Below are positions 46,244 through 53,702 of a stretch of DNA of 59,331 nucleotides, one piece after another. This stretch comes from Levilactobacillus zymae DSM 19395 (lineage in GTDB: Bacteria; Bacillota; Bacilli; Lactobacillales; Lactobacillaceae). The notes below the pieces were generated by a model, which was not told where the DNA came from, searched no databases, and worked only from the letters and a program-made list of their open reading frames with translations. The position numbers and the translations under genes were made by a program. Location of the stretch: the NCBI RefSeq assembly GCF_001434115.1, contig NZ_AZDW01000027.1:1-59331 (forward strand). The letters run 5' to 3'. The stretch's first letter is position 1. Each line of letters opens with the position of its first letter.

Positions 46244-46272
46244 AGTTTACCACACATTATCTACCGTCACAA
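46244..46272 (-). promoter_or_regulatory. rplK-rplA promoter
   Basis: TTGTGA (46267-46272), 17 bp, TAAACT (46244-46249) on the minus strand, about 100 bp ahead of rplK. Confidence 0.7.
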
Positions 46273-46314
46273 GTGCTTTTTCAGTTTTGCCAGCTGGTAT
46301 CCCGCGCCTTACCG

Positions 46315-46456
46315 GGTGGCCGGGTAGGGACTGGAACGTGATGGGCACGGCTTGAAGCCCAGCCTAACCCGCTGGTTTTCAAGACCGACCTTTCTGTAAC
46401 CCGGGAAACTCACCCGGCTAACAGAAATTTCATCACTGAGTCCCTCCCCGACCACC
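46315..46456 (-). ncRNA. potential three-way-junction RNA between nusG and rplK
   Basis: The closing stem is GGTGGCCGGGTAGGGACT (46315-46332) against 46439-46456 (16 of 18 complementary), extended by GTGATG 46338-46343/CATCAC 46431-46436. Inside are two hairpins: CTTGAA 46351-46356/46378-46383 with CCAGC/GCTGG, and TTTCTGT 46391-46397/ACAGAAA 46421-46427 with CCGGG/CCCGG. No open reading frame covers it. It lies upstream of the rplK promoter, so it would belong to the nusG 3' region or be a separate RNA. Another hairpin (GTCT-x-GGTCT/AGACC-x-AGAC) lies at about 46487-46506. Confidence 0.55.
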
Positions 46457-46543
46457 CTCTCGGCTTAGCTAAGAACGTTCATCTCAGTCTGGTCTCAGAC
46501 CTAGACGAAGGGGTTGACTGACTCCCTGGATAACCCTAAAAGG

Positions 46544-47095
46544 TTAAGCCACAATCGGGTCGACTTGGTCGAAGTTCAATTCGGTACTGGTTTCCCGGCC
46601 GAACATGTCAATGTTGACCTTCAACTTCATCTTTTCATTGTCGACTTCGGTAATCTTACCCACTAAGCCGCTGAAGGCGCCGTCCACAATCGTGACCGAA
46701 TCGCCGACTTCAACGTCCAGGCTGGCGTGGCGCGCCGAGATCCCAATCGTGCGCATGATGCGTTCCACTTCGTCCGGCAACAATGGCGTAGGCTTACTCC
46801 CTTGTCCGTGAGACCCCAAGAATCCGGTAACCCCCGGCGTGTTCCGCACGATGTACCAAGCTTGGTCACTCATGACCATTTCGATGAGCACGTAGCCCGG
46901 GAAGGTCTTTTCCATGGTGACCTTGTCCTTACCGTTCTTCACTTCGTGTTCCTCTTCTTCTGGGACCACTACGCGGAAGATGTTATCTTGCATCCCCATG
47001 GATTCCGACCGGGATTCCAGGTTAGCCTTCACTTTGTTTTCGTAGCCGGCGTAGGTATGCAGCACGTACCATTGTTTTTCTTCTGATTCGACCAT
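46544..47095 (-). CDS. nusG: transcription elongation/termination factor NusG
   Basis: A 183-residue factor with an NGN domain (QWYVLHTYAGYENKVKANLE near 8-27; PGYVLIEM) that binds RNA polymerase and a C-terminal KOW domain (GDSVTIVDGAFSGLVGKI). ATG follows AAGGAGTG. It is downstream of secE, but a putative extended -10 promoter and a terminator-like hairpin lie in the gap. Confidence 0.97.
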   Translation of the reverse strand: MVESEEKQWYVLHTYAGYENKVKANLESRSESMGMQDNIFRVVVPEEEEHEVKNGKDKVTMEKTFPGYVLIEMVMSDQAWYIVRNTPGVTGFLGSHGQGSKPTPLLPDEVERIMRTIGISARHASLDVEVGDSVTIVDGAFSGLVGKITEVDNEKMKLKVNIDMFGRETSTELNFDQVDPIVA

Positions 47096-47127
47096 TTGAT
47101 TGGTGCACTCCTTTTTTTAGACAAAAT

Positions 47128-47153
47128 AAAAAAACTTCGCACTACACGAAGTT
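47128..47153 (-). terminator. terminator-like hairpin in the nusG leader
   Basis: AACTTCG pairs with CGAAGTT around a 7-nt loop and is followed by T7 on the minus strand. It is 50 bp past secE and 33 bp before nusG. It could end the rpmG-secE transcript or attenuate nusG. Confidence 0.8.
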
Positions 47154-47165
47154 CCCGTTAGATTC

Positions 47166-47174
47166 AATATAGCA
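47166..47174 (-). promoter_or_regulatory. putative extended -10 promoter of nusG
   Basis: TGC-TATATT on the minus strand is an extended -10 without a clear -35. The start point would be near 47159, only a few nucleotides before the terminator-like hairpin. Confidence 0.45.
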
Positions 47175-47208
47175 TATTTTTCGGCATTTGGCCACTCGAA
47201 CCTTCCCC

Positions 47209-47385
47209 TTAGGAAATGAACTTCAAGCCAAATTGGACGATCCAGTCCACAATCGCAAAGAAGATTGCGAACAGAACTGAGATGCCGACGACCGTTCCCG
47301 TGTCGTGCCGGGTTTGCTTAACGCCGGGCCAGGAAACCTGTTTCATTTCTTGACCGACCGCCTTAAAGAATCGGAATAACCGCAT
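47209..47385 (-). CDS. secE: preprotein translocase subunit SecE
   Basis: A 58-residue single-span protein found by reading the minus strand directly. It begins MRLFRFFKAVGQEMKQVSWP, where the amphipathic helix and the conserved VSWP are diagnostic of SecE, followed by one membrane helix (about residues 33-53). It clamps SecY in the SecYEG channel. ATG after GGGAGGCAACACC. It lies between rpmG and nusG, the usual order. Confidence 0.95.
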   Translation of the reverse strand: MRLFRFFKAVGQEMKQVSWPGVKQTRHDTGTVVGISVLFAIFFAIVDWIVQFGLKFIS

Positions 47386-47416
47386 GGTGTTGCCTCCCTA
47401 AACAATGTGTGTGGGT

Positions 47417-47566
47417 CTACCGCGTTTCGCGATGCAACGTGTACTTCCCACAATGCTTACAAAACTTTTTAACTTCTAACCGTTGGGTACGGGTCGCGCT
47501 TGCTGCGATGGTGTAGTTCCGGGACCCGCAAACTGAACAGGCCAAAGCGATCTTGCGTTGAGCCAT
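47417..47566 (-). CDS. rpmG: 50S ribosomal protein bL33
   Basis: A 49-residue protein found by direct translation. It starts [18 protein letters not shown] and keeps both zinc knuckles, C10-x-x-C13 and C36-x-x-C39, so it is the zinc-binding (C+) paralogue. ATG follows GGTGGCAGG. It precedes secE by about 30 bp. Confidence 0.95.
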   Translation of the reverse strand: MAQRKIALACSVCGSRNYTIAASATRTQRLEVKKFCKHCGKYTLHRETR

Positions 47567-47609
47567 CCTGCCACCACCTTCATTTTACTAGTATAACGAA
47601 TACTGCAAT

Positions 47610-47638
47610 AGCTTACCATCGTTTTTTCTCAGCGTCAA
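47610..47638 (-). promoter_or_regulatory. putative rpmG-secE promoter
   Basis: TTGACG (47633-47638), 17 bp, TAAGCT (47610-47615) on the minus strand; a TATACT nearby could be an alternative -10. Confidence 0.5.
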
Positions 47639-48202
47639 TCATTCCGCCAGTAATTGCCGGAGCTTCTGCCGGCACCGATGAAGGGCGGCCACGACCCGTT
47701 CGACGGGCCACGCAAATTCCGCACTAATGTCTGCCGGCGTTGCCTTGCGCAACAGGGCCGTAAAGACCGCCCGTTCTACCGGCGATAATCGGGGCAGCAA
47801 GCGTTGGAGCGTGTCTTGCAGCTCGATCCCTTCGCGGACCTGAATTCGGGGATCGACCAACGTATCGGCAAAATAGGCCCACTGGGCGTCAAAAGATAAC
47901 ACTTGCGCGTGGCGTTTTTGCGCCTGACTCTGCCGAATAAGGTCGTACACGCGGTGTTTCAGGTTGAGTTTATAGAAGGCCCCGAAGCTAGCGGAGCGCG
48001 CTTGGTCGAACTTATGGGTCGCCGCACACAGCACCAACCGGGCTTCTTGTTCCCAGTCGTCCAGATCGTGTTCCGGCAGATAATATTGCTGCCGCAGCCG
48101 TAACATGACCGGGCGGTAACGACCAAAGAGTTCCTGAACGGCCGCCGAATCCCCACGCGTCCGAATCAAGTCGATCAATTGCCAATCCTCTAACTGTTCC
48201 AT
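47639..48202 (-). CDS. sigH: sigma-H (Spo0H/ComX-like) RNA polymerase sigma factor
   Basis: A 187-residue sigma-70 family protein. Region 2 includes DDWEQEARLVLCAATHKFDQ and FGAFYKLNLKHRVYDLIR (about 45-90), and region 4 is LSPVERAVFTALLRKATPADISAEF with the HTH near the C-terminus. The position upstream of rpmG-secE-nusG is that of sigH in Bacillus. In non-sporulating lactobacilli this factor is linked to competence genes. ATG after AAAGGGGGC. Confidence 0.88.
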   Translation of the reverse strand: MEQLEDWQLIDLIRTRGDSAAVQELFGRYRPVMLRLRQQYYLPEHDLDDWEQEARLVLCAATHKFDQARSASFGAFYKLNLKHRVYDLIRQSQAQKRHAQVLSFDAQWAYFADTLVDPRIQVREGIELQDTLQRLLPRLSPVERAVFTALLRKATPADISAEFAWPVERVVAALHRCRQKLRQLLAE

Positions 48203-48273
48203 CTAAAAAGCCCCCTTTAGTAAACTAGCTTCAGTCTACCGGGAGGCCTTGGTGGCGCTAAGCGAACGCACGT

Positions 48274-48840
48274 TTATTTTTTCCGTTTCCGTTTGAGCTT
48301 TTGCCGGGCCGGTGCTTGGGGGCCCATCAACTGGTCGCGTAACTTTTCTAACTTATACAGCTGTTGGTCGTTCCAGGGTGACTTGCGGACCAGTCCCTTG
48401 TCGGCAAACTCCCGGGCGGTCTGCTTGACCTCGTTTTGGGCCCGCTCGATATCGCGTAGGAGTTCCCCCGCCGGGATTCGCAGCGCCCCCTCCGAAAAGA
48501 TGGTCCACTGTTCGGCCTGGTCGCTGGTGGCCACGGTCACCTGGGTGAACCGGGTCTGGAGCTTCTTGGCCAATTTTTCGATGTAACTATCGGCCGTTTC
48601 GTCCCGGTTGGTCCAGGTGATGTTCAAGTCGTACTGCTGATAACTCTTGGAGATGCCCGGCACATACATCGCGTCGAACACCACGTAAATGATGGACTCC
48701 CGTAACTTATGGTAATTGGCCAACATGTTCAATAGTTGGTCACGGGCTTCCGGTAACCGTTCTTGCTGCTTTAGCCGGCCGAGTTCGGGCCAGTTGCCGA
48801 TCATGTTGTACGCGTCGACGATTAAGATATCTTGTTTGAT
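48274..48840 (-). CDS. rae1: NYN/PIN-domain ribosome-dependent ribonuclease Rae1 (YacP)
   Basis: Cleaves mRNA in the ribosomal A site (family knowledge). The frame continues upstream of the first ATG (48804) and encodes KQDILIVDAYN, which contains the catalytic Asp of the PIN/NYN fold, so the ATG start would remove a key residue. No ATG, GTG or TTG occurs between that segment and the AAGGAGG site. An ATC at 48838-48840 sits nine bases past the site and is my choice, giving 188 residues with D9. Length and the basic C-terminal tail KLKRKRKK fit the family. It lies downstream of rlmB. Confidence 0.85.
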   Translation of the reverse strand: MKQDILIVDAYNMIGNWPELGRLKQQERLPEARDQLLNMLANYHKLRESIIYVVFDAMYVPGISKSYQQYDLNITWTNRDETADSYIEKLAKKLQTRFTQVTVATSDQAEQWTIFSEGALRIPAGELLRDIERAQNEVKQTAREFADKGLVRKSPWNDQQLYKLEKLRDQLMGPQAPARQKLKRKRKK

Positions 48841-48864
48841 GGCCCGTCCCCTCCTTTCGCTAAA

Positions 48865-49617
48865 TTAGTGTTGAACCGGGTGACGTGAGTTAAAGCCTTG
48901 GTACATCAATAAGCCCGCCGCCACGCTGGCGTTGAGACTTTGAACCGTGCCGACCATCGGGATGGTCAGGGTCTGGTCCACGGTTTCCTTCAGCAGGCGC
49001 GAAATGCCCTTACCTTCATTGCCGATGATCAACCCGACGGCGCCCTTAGCGTTCCAGTCGCGGTAGTCGGTGCCGGCCATGTCGGTCCCAAAGATCCACA
49101 TGCCGCGTTGCTTCAGGTCGTTGACCGTGTTGACCAGGTTGGTGACCCGGGCCACGGGCACCGTTTCGATGGCTCCCGTCGAGGTCTTGGCCACCGTCGA
49201 GGTCAAGCCCACGGCCCGGCGCTTGGGGATAATGATTCCGTGCACACCACTGGCATCGGCGGTCCGCAAGATGGAGCCCAGGTTATGGGGGTCTTCGATG
49301 TTGTCAAGAATCAAGAAGAACGGTTCTTCGCCCTTCTTTTCGGCGTTGGCGTAAAGGTCGTCGATGCTGGCGTATTCAAACGCCGCAACCCCTAACGCCA
49401 CCCCCTGGTGGTTCTGGTGATCCGTCAGTTGGTCCAACTTCTGCTTGGGCACTTCGGAGATCACCAGGTGCCGGCGTTGAGCCAGTTGGCGAATCTCATC
49501 GATGGCCTCGGACTTCAGCCCGCTCTGTAAGAAAACCTTGTTGATGGCTTGTTGGCTGCGCAAGGCGGCCACGGCCGGATGCCGACCAATCACAAAATCA
49601 GTTTGTTCTTCTGCCAT
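48865..49617 (-). CDS. rlmB: 23S rRNA (guanosine-2'-O-)-methyltransferase RlmB family
   Basis: A 250-residue SpoU/TrmH methyltransferase. An N-terminal L30e-like substrate-binding domain (FVIGRHPAVAALRS) is followed by the knotted SPOUT domain with NIEDPHNLGSILRTADASG, IIGNEGKGISR and TIPMVGTVQSLNASVAAG. ATG at 49617 overlaps the mrnC stop (TAATG); a longer frame start is discarded. Operon cysS-mrnC-rlmB-rae1. Confidence 0.95.
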   Translation of the reverse strand: MAEEQTDFVIGRHPAVAALRSQQAINKVFLQSGLKSEAIDEIRQLAQRRHLVISEVPKQKLDQLTDHQNHQGVALGVAAFEYASIDDLYANAEKKGEEPFFLILDNIEDPHNLGSILRTADASGVHGIIIPKRRAVGLTSTVAKTSTGAIETVPVARVTNLVNTVNDLKQRGMWIFGTDMAGTDYRDWNAKGAVGLIIGNEGKGISRLLKETVDQTLTIPMVGTVQSLNASVAAGLLMYQGFNSRHPVQH

Positions 49618-50021
49618 TATTCTGTCCGCCCCGCTTCTACTTGTTGGATGCACCATTGACTCAGTTCGTCGACTCGGTCCTGCTGGTCACTTAGGGCCAG
49701 ATACCCCATCAGAGCTTCGAAGCCCGTGGAGATGCGGTAGGTCACCACGTCGGTGTTCTTGGCGTGGGTGTAACTCTTGGCGTTACGGCCGCGCTTGAAG
49801 ACGGCCCATTCGTCGTCACTCAAAAGCTTGTCCTGCTCCATCAACGCGATCAACGCCGCTTGGGCCTTGGCCGACACGTAATGGGTGGCCGTACGTTGTA
49901 AGTGGTTCGGCTTGGCCAAGCCCTCTTCGATGAGGTGCCGGCGAATGATGACTTCGTAAGCGGCATCGCCCATGTAGGCCAACGCCACCCCGTTTAACTG
50001 TTGGTAAGCTGTGTTTGTCAT
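49617..50021 (-). CDS. mrnC: mini-ribonuclease III
   Basis: A 134-residue RNase III catalytic domain without a dsRNA-binding domain; matures 23S rRNA in Firmicutes. [21 protein letters not shown] near the N-terminus carries the catalytic Asp, and later [15 protein letters not shown] the second acidic motif. ATG at 50021 overlaps the cysS stop by 4 bp, with GAAAGGAAA ahead. Confidence 0.95.
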   Translation of the reverse strand: MTNTAYQQLNGVALAYMGDAAYEVIIRRHLIEEGLAKPNHLQRTATHYVSAKAQAALIALMEQDKLLSDDEWAVFKRGRNAKSYTHAKNTDVVTYRISTGFEALMGYLALSDQQDRVDELSQWCIQQVEAGRTE

Positions 50022-51433
50022 GAATTTCCTTTCTTCCACCGGGTGCCTTGCGGGGTATCTTCTAAGATGATCCCCTGGGCCTTCAACTGCTCACGAATTT
50101 CATCGCTCCGTTGGAAATCCCGGTTCTTGCGTGCTGCCACGCGTTCGTTGATCAATGCTTCAATCCGGTCGTCGTCGAGTTCGGCGGCTTCCGTTAAATT
50201 AACGCCAAAGACGCTTAAGAGTTCGCCTAACGTCCGGCGCATGAATTCCAGCGTGCCCTTAAAGACCACCGGCCGTTCGGCGTAGACGTTCCCCAACCGG
50301 GCCAGTTCGTGGACCTCGGCGACCCCGTTTTGCACGTTAAAATCGTCGTCCATGGCGTCGGTGTAGTCGGCCGTAATCTGACGGACTTCCTGTTCCACCT
50401 TGGGGTCGTTGCCGGCCTCGGCGTCCTGCAAGCGGTAGCCCATGTTGTCGTAGGCCGTTTGCAGGCGTTCGAGGTTGCGCGTGGCGGTCTCCAAGTTTTG
50501 CTGGGTGTACTGAATCGGCCGCCGGTATTGGGTGGTAGCCATGAAGAAGCGTAAGACCCGCGGGTCGACGGTCTTCAGTAAATCGTGGACCGTCACGAAG
50601 TTCCCCAACGACTTACTCATCTTCTGGTTCTCATCCCCGACCGTCACAAAGCCGTTGTGTAACCAGTAGTGCACGAAAGGTTTGCCGGTTTCGGCTTCAC
50701 TCTGCGCAATTTCGTTTTGGTGGTGCGGGAAGATCAGGTCTTCGCCCCCACCGTGGATGTCAAAGGTGTCACCCAGTAGGTGCGTCGACATCACGGAGCA
50801 CTCGATGTGCCAACCGGGACGACCGGCCCCCCACGGTGATGGCCAGGAGATTTCGCCCGGCTTAGCACCCTTCCACAGGGCAAAATCGACGGGGTCTTCC
50901 TTGCGGGCGGTCTCTTCGTCGTTGGTGTGTTGCGAAGCGCCCTCCTCCAACTCGTCGATATTCTGGTGGGCCAGCTGTCCGTAGTCGCTAAACTTCCGGG
51001 CCCGGTAGTAAACGTCGCCGGCGGCCGGGTACGCGTAGCCCTTATCAATTAATTTTTGGACAAATTCAATAATCTCTTGGATGTAGTCGGTGGCCCGGGG
51101 ATTGGCCGTGGCCGGTTCAATGTTCAAGGCCGCGGTATCTTCCTTAAAGGCCTGAATGAACTTATCCCCCAATTCCGGCACCGTAATGCCTTCCTTGTGG
51201 GCTTCGTTGATCATCTTATCGTCAACGTCGGTAAAGTTGGACACGTACTTCACCTGATAACCGCGGTATTCGAAGTACCGGCGGATCGTATCAAAGGCAA
51301 TCACACTCCGGGCATTGCCAATATGAATGTAGTTATAAACGGTCGGCCCGCAGACGTACATGTTGACCACGCCCGGTGTAATCGGCTCGAATGTTTCTTT
51401 TTGTCGCGTCATGGTGTTAAAAACTTTGAGCAT
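50018..51433 (-). CDS. cysS: cysteinyl-tRNA synthetase
   Basis: A 471-residue class I synthetase. The HIGH motif appears as IHIGNARS, zinc Cys/His ligands in YVCGPTVYN and [13 protein letters not shown] as KMSKSLGN, and a C-terminal anticodon-binding domain. Start ATG at 51433 ([13 protein letters not shown]) after GAAGGGAG. No cysE lies between gltX and cysS, where many Firmicutes carry it. Confidence 0.97.
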   Translation of the reverse strand: MLKVFNTMTRQKETFEPITPGVVNMYVCGPTVYNYIHIGNARSVIAFDTIRRYFEYRGYQVKYVSNFTDVDDKMINEAHKEGITVPELGDKFIQAFKEDTAALNIEPATANPRATDYIQEIIEFVQKLIDKGYAYPAAGDVYYRARKFSDYGQLAHQNIDELEEGASQHTNDEETARKEDPVDFALWKGAKPGEISWPSPWGAGRPGWHIECSVMSTHLLGDTFDIHGGGEDLIFPHHQNEIAQSEAETGKPFVHYWLHNGFVTVGDENQKMSKSLGNFVTVHDLLKTVDPRVLRFFMATTQYRRPIQYTQQNLETATRNLERLQTAYDNMGYRLQDAEAGNDPKVEQEVRQITADYTDAMDDDFNVQNGVAEVHELARLGNVYAERPVVFKGTLEFMRRTLGELLSVFGVNLTEAAELDDDRIEALINERVAARKNRDFQRSDEIREQLKAQGIILEDTPQGTRWKKGNS

Positions 51434-51499
51434 TCCCGAGGCTCCCTTCACGTCACTAAACAATAGTTAGGTCCATTGTAGCATATTCCCCCCAGAACT

Positions 51500-51543
51500 A
51501 AGAAGCCGAAACCGCGGCGAACGGCCCCGGTTGTCGGCTTCTT
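51500..51543 (-). terminator. hairpin between the small ORF and cysS
   Basis: GAAGCCGA-x-AACCG pairs with CGGTT-x-TCGGCTTC on the minus strand; the T tract after it is poor (TTAGTTCT). Confidence 0.5.
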
Positions 51544-51582
51544 TACAAAATCGTTAATTCCGGGTAACGGCCCCACGGTTTC

Positions 51583-51711
51583 TTACTTAGAAGACCAACG
51601 GTGCCCTACCGCCAAAACCACCGTCATAATGACGGCAAACGTCCCTTCCAGCAAATCTGCCAGTAACGTGTTTTCCCAGTAGCCATGAACCCACTTGCCA
51701 AATTCTCGCAT
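51583..51711 (-). CDS. 42-residue putative small membrane protein
   Basis: Found by direct reading. ATG at 51711 is eight bases after GGAGGGG, a strong site. The product starts MREFGKWVHGYWENTLLADL, continues as a hydrophobic helix of about 19 residues (GTFAVIMTVVLAVG core) and ends HRWSSK. A single-span membrane peptide is likely. I recognise no family. It sits between the structured element/terminator behind gltX and cysS. Confidence 0.55.
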   Translation of the reverse strand: MREFGKWVHGYWENTLLADLLEGTFAVIMTVVLAVGHRWSSK

Positions 51712-51776
51712 GCGCTAACCCCTCCTAAAACTAGGATAGCAAGCCGCCAAAAGTTCAGTCAATCATCGGGGACAAC

Positions 51777-51804
51777 AAAAAAGCCTGGGATAAAAGTCCC
51801 AAGC
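51777..51804 (-). terminator. intrinsic terminator after structured element copy 3
   Basis: GCTTGGGA pairs with TCCCAGGC around a 6-nt loop, then T6 on the minus strand. It follows the element by 27 bp, so gltX plus element, or the element alone, would end here. Confidence 0.9.
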
Positions 51805-51831
51805 TCTTTTCGTCTCCGAATATCTAGTGTC

Positions 51832-51951
51832 GAAACGTGCGCCAAAAGGCAGCTGGTTCCGCTTAACCCCGTAAGCCAGATAATCCAGATTCAGGATTAT
51901 CCGCCTTACGACGTTAATGCTCGCCAGCTAACCGCCTTTTGTCCCACTCTT
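51832..51951 (-). repeat. rod-like structured intergenic element, copy 3
   Basis: Same architecture as the copies near 4.8 and 30.0 kb, with changed stems: CAAAAGGC 51843-51850 pairs with GCCTTTTG 51934-51941, AGCTGG 51851-51856 with CCAGCT 51924-51929, and the apical hairpin is CGTAAG 51870-51875/51905-51910 plus GATAATCC 51879-51886/51894-51901. TTCCGCTTAACCCC and GTTAATGCTC are unchanged. It lies in the 3' region of gltX. Confidence 0.75.
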
Positions 51952-51965
51952 TCCATCAGACTAAT

Positions 51966-53456
51966 TTAGGCACCCAATTGGTCCAACGTTTGTTGGATGT
52001 GCTTCAAGGCCGTTTCGCGACCAACCAATTCGATGGATTCTGGTAATTCTGGCCCGTGCATTTCGTGGGTCACGGCAATCCGGATTGGCATCCAGAGTTG
52101 CCGACCCTTGATGCCGGTTTGGGCTTGGACCCGCTTGATTACGTGGAAGATTTCCACGGAATCGAACAGGTCAAGCTTCTTGATTTCAGCGGCGAAGGCC
52201 TTCAAGACCACCGGCGCCGTTTCGTTGTTGATTTCGTCCCAGGCATCCCCTTCGACCTTTTCGGGTTCTTCGAAGAAGACGGACGCCATGTCGTTGATTT
52301 GCGCCATGTAGCTCATTTGACGCTTGTACAAGTTGATCAATTGCCGGGACCATTCAATCGTGGCCGTGTCCGGGTTAGCCGGGATGTTGCCGGCCTTGAT
52401 CAATTGTTTCATGGCTAAGTCGGCCACGGTGCTTTCGTCGGCGTCCTTGACGTAACGGTTGTTCAACCATTCCAACTTGTCCATGTCAAACGTTGCGGGC
52501 GACTTGCTCAACCGCGTTTCGTCGTACATCTTGATGAATTGCTTGCGGGTGAAGATTTCGTCTTCGCCGACCGGTGACCAGCCCAACAACAGAATGAAGT
52601 TGAACATGGCTTCTGGTAAGTAACCCAAATCACGATATTGTTCGATGAATTGTAAGACGGATTCGTCCCGCTTGGATAACTTCTTACCGGTATCCTTGCT
52701 GATAATCAGACTCATGTGGCCGAACTTCGGCGCGTCCCAGCCAAAGGCCTTGTAGATCATCAATTGCTTAGGCGTGTTGGCCACGTGGTCGTCGCCCCGG
52801 AAGACGTGACTGATGGCCATCTTGTGGTCGTCAACCACAACGGCAAAGTTGTAGGTCGGCATACCATCGCGCTTAGCGATGACGAAGTCGCCCCCGATGG
52901 TATCGGAGTTGAAGGACACGTGGCCCTTGACCATGTCGTCCCATTCGAAGACTTCATCCTTCGGTACGCGGAAGCGGATGACCGGCTTCAAGCCCTTAGC
53001 CTTTGCGGCGTCGATGGCGGCTTGTTTTTCTTCTTCGGTCATGCCAGCGTATTCGTATTCGTAGTGGGGCATTTCGCTCCGGGCCTTTTGGGCTTCCCGG
53101 TCGGCCTGAAGTTCTTCTTCCGTCCGGTAAGATTCGTAAGCCTTACCTTCATCCATCAATTGTTGAATGAGAGGCGTGTAAATGTCGCGACGTTCGGATT
53201 GCCGGTACGGACCGTAGTCCCCACCAACGTCGGGACCTTCATCCCAGTCCAAACCGAGCCACTTTAAGTTTTCCAACTGGCTCCGTTCACCGTCCGCGAT
53301 GTTACGCTTAGTATCCGTGTCTTCGATCCGAATAATAAACTTACCTTTGTTGTGGCGGGCAAACAGATAATTAAAGATCGCCGTCCGCGCGTTACCGATG
53401 TGCAGATGTCCAGTGGGGCTCGGAGCATAACGAACCCGAATTGCATTTTTAGCCAA
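51966..53456 (-). CDS. gltX: glutamyl-tRNA synthetase
   Basis: A 496-residue class I synthetase; in lactobacilli it is usually non-discriminating and also charges tRNA-Gln. HIGH motif as [17 protein letters not shown] as KLSKRDESV. The start is TTG at 53456, nine bases after AAAGAGG; the longer frame upstream has no support. The 246-bp gap to the next gene shows only GC-rich small hairpins. Confidence 0.97.
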   Translation of the reverse strand: MAKNAIRVRYAPSPTGHLHIGNARTAIFNYLFARHNKGKFIIRIEDTDTKRNIADGERSQLENLKWLGLDWDEGPDVGGDYGPYRQSERRDIYTPLIQQLMDEGKAYESYRTEEELQADREAQKARSEMPHYEYEYAGMTEEEKQAAIDAAKAKGLKPVIRFRVPKDEVFEWDDMVKGHVSFNSDTIGGDFVIAKRDGMPTYNFAVVVDDHKMAISHVFRGDDHVANTPKQLMIYKAFGWDAPKFGHMSLIISKDTGKKLSKRDESVLQFIEQYRDLGYLPEAMFNFILLLGWSPVGEDEIFTRKQFIKMYDETRLSKSPATFDMDKLEWLNNRYVKDADESTVADLAMKQLIKAGNIPANPDTATIEWSRQLINLYKRQMSYMAQINDMASVFFEEPEKVEGDAWDEINNETAPVVLKAFAAEIKKLDLFDSVEIFHVIKRVQAQTGIKGRQLWMPIRIAVTHEMHGPELPESIELVGRETALKHIQQTLDQLGA

Positions 53457-53702
53457 ATTGGTTGCGCCTCTTTCTCGTTTTTTTAGTTGGCACCGAGTGA
53501 CCTCGATGCGTCCACAGTGCTTTAAGTGTACAATGACCACCACCAAAAATAAAGGGGTAGCCCCGTTTTGTTCCCGTAATGGGCCAAAAAACCGGCCCAC
53601 TGTGCGTGTTCCGGCTTTAGGATTCATCAATTTTAGCTAAGCCTGACTCACTGCTCACGTTGGGGCTTACTACTCACCCAACGCCGGTTCAATGGCCTGC
53701 CT

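Noticed and set aside
51434-51965. T-box riboswitch before cysS
   Set aside because: No GGGTGGNACCGCG-type T-box sequence; the gap is explained by the small ORF, a terminator and the structured element.
53457-53630. Extended N-terminus of gltX
   Set aside because: The extra 58 codons do not resemble any GltX; a TTG with a good ribosome binding site directly precedes the conserved [10 protein letters not shown] start.
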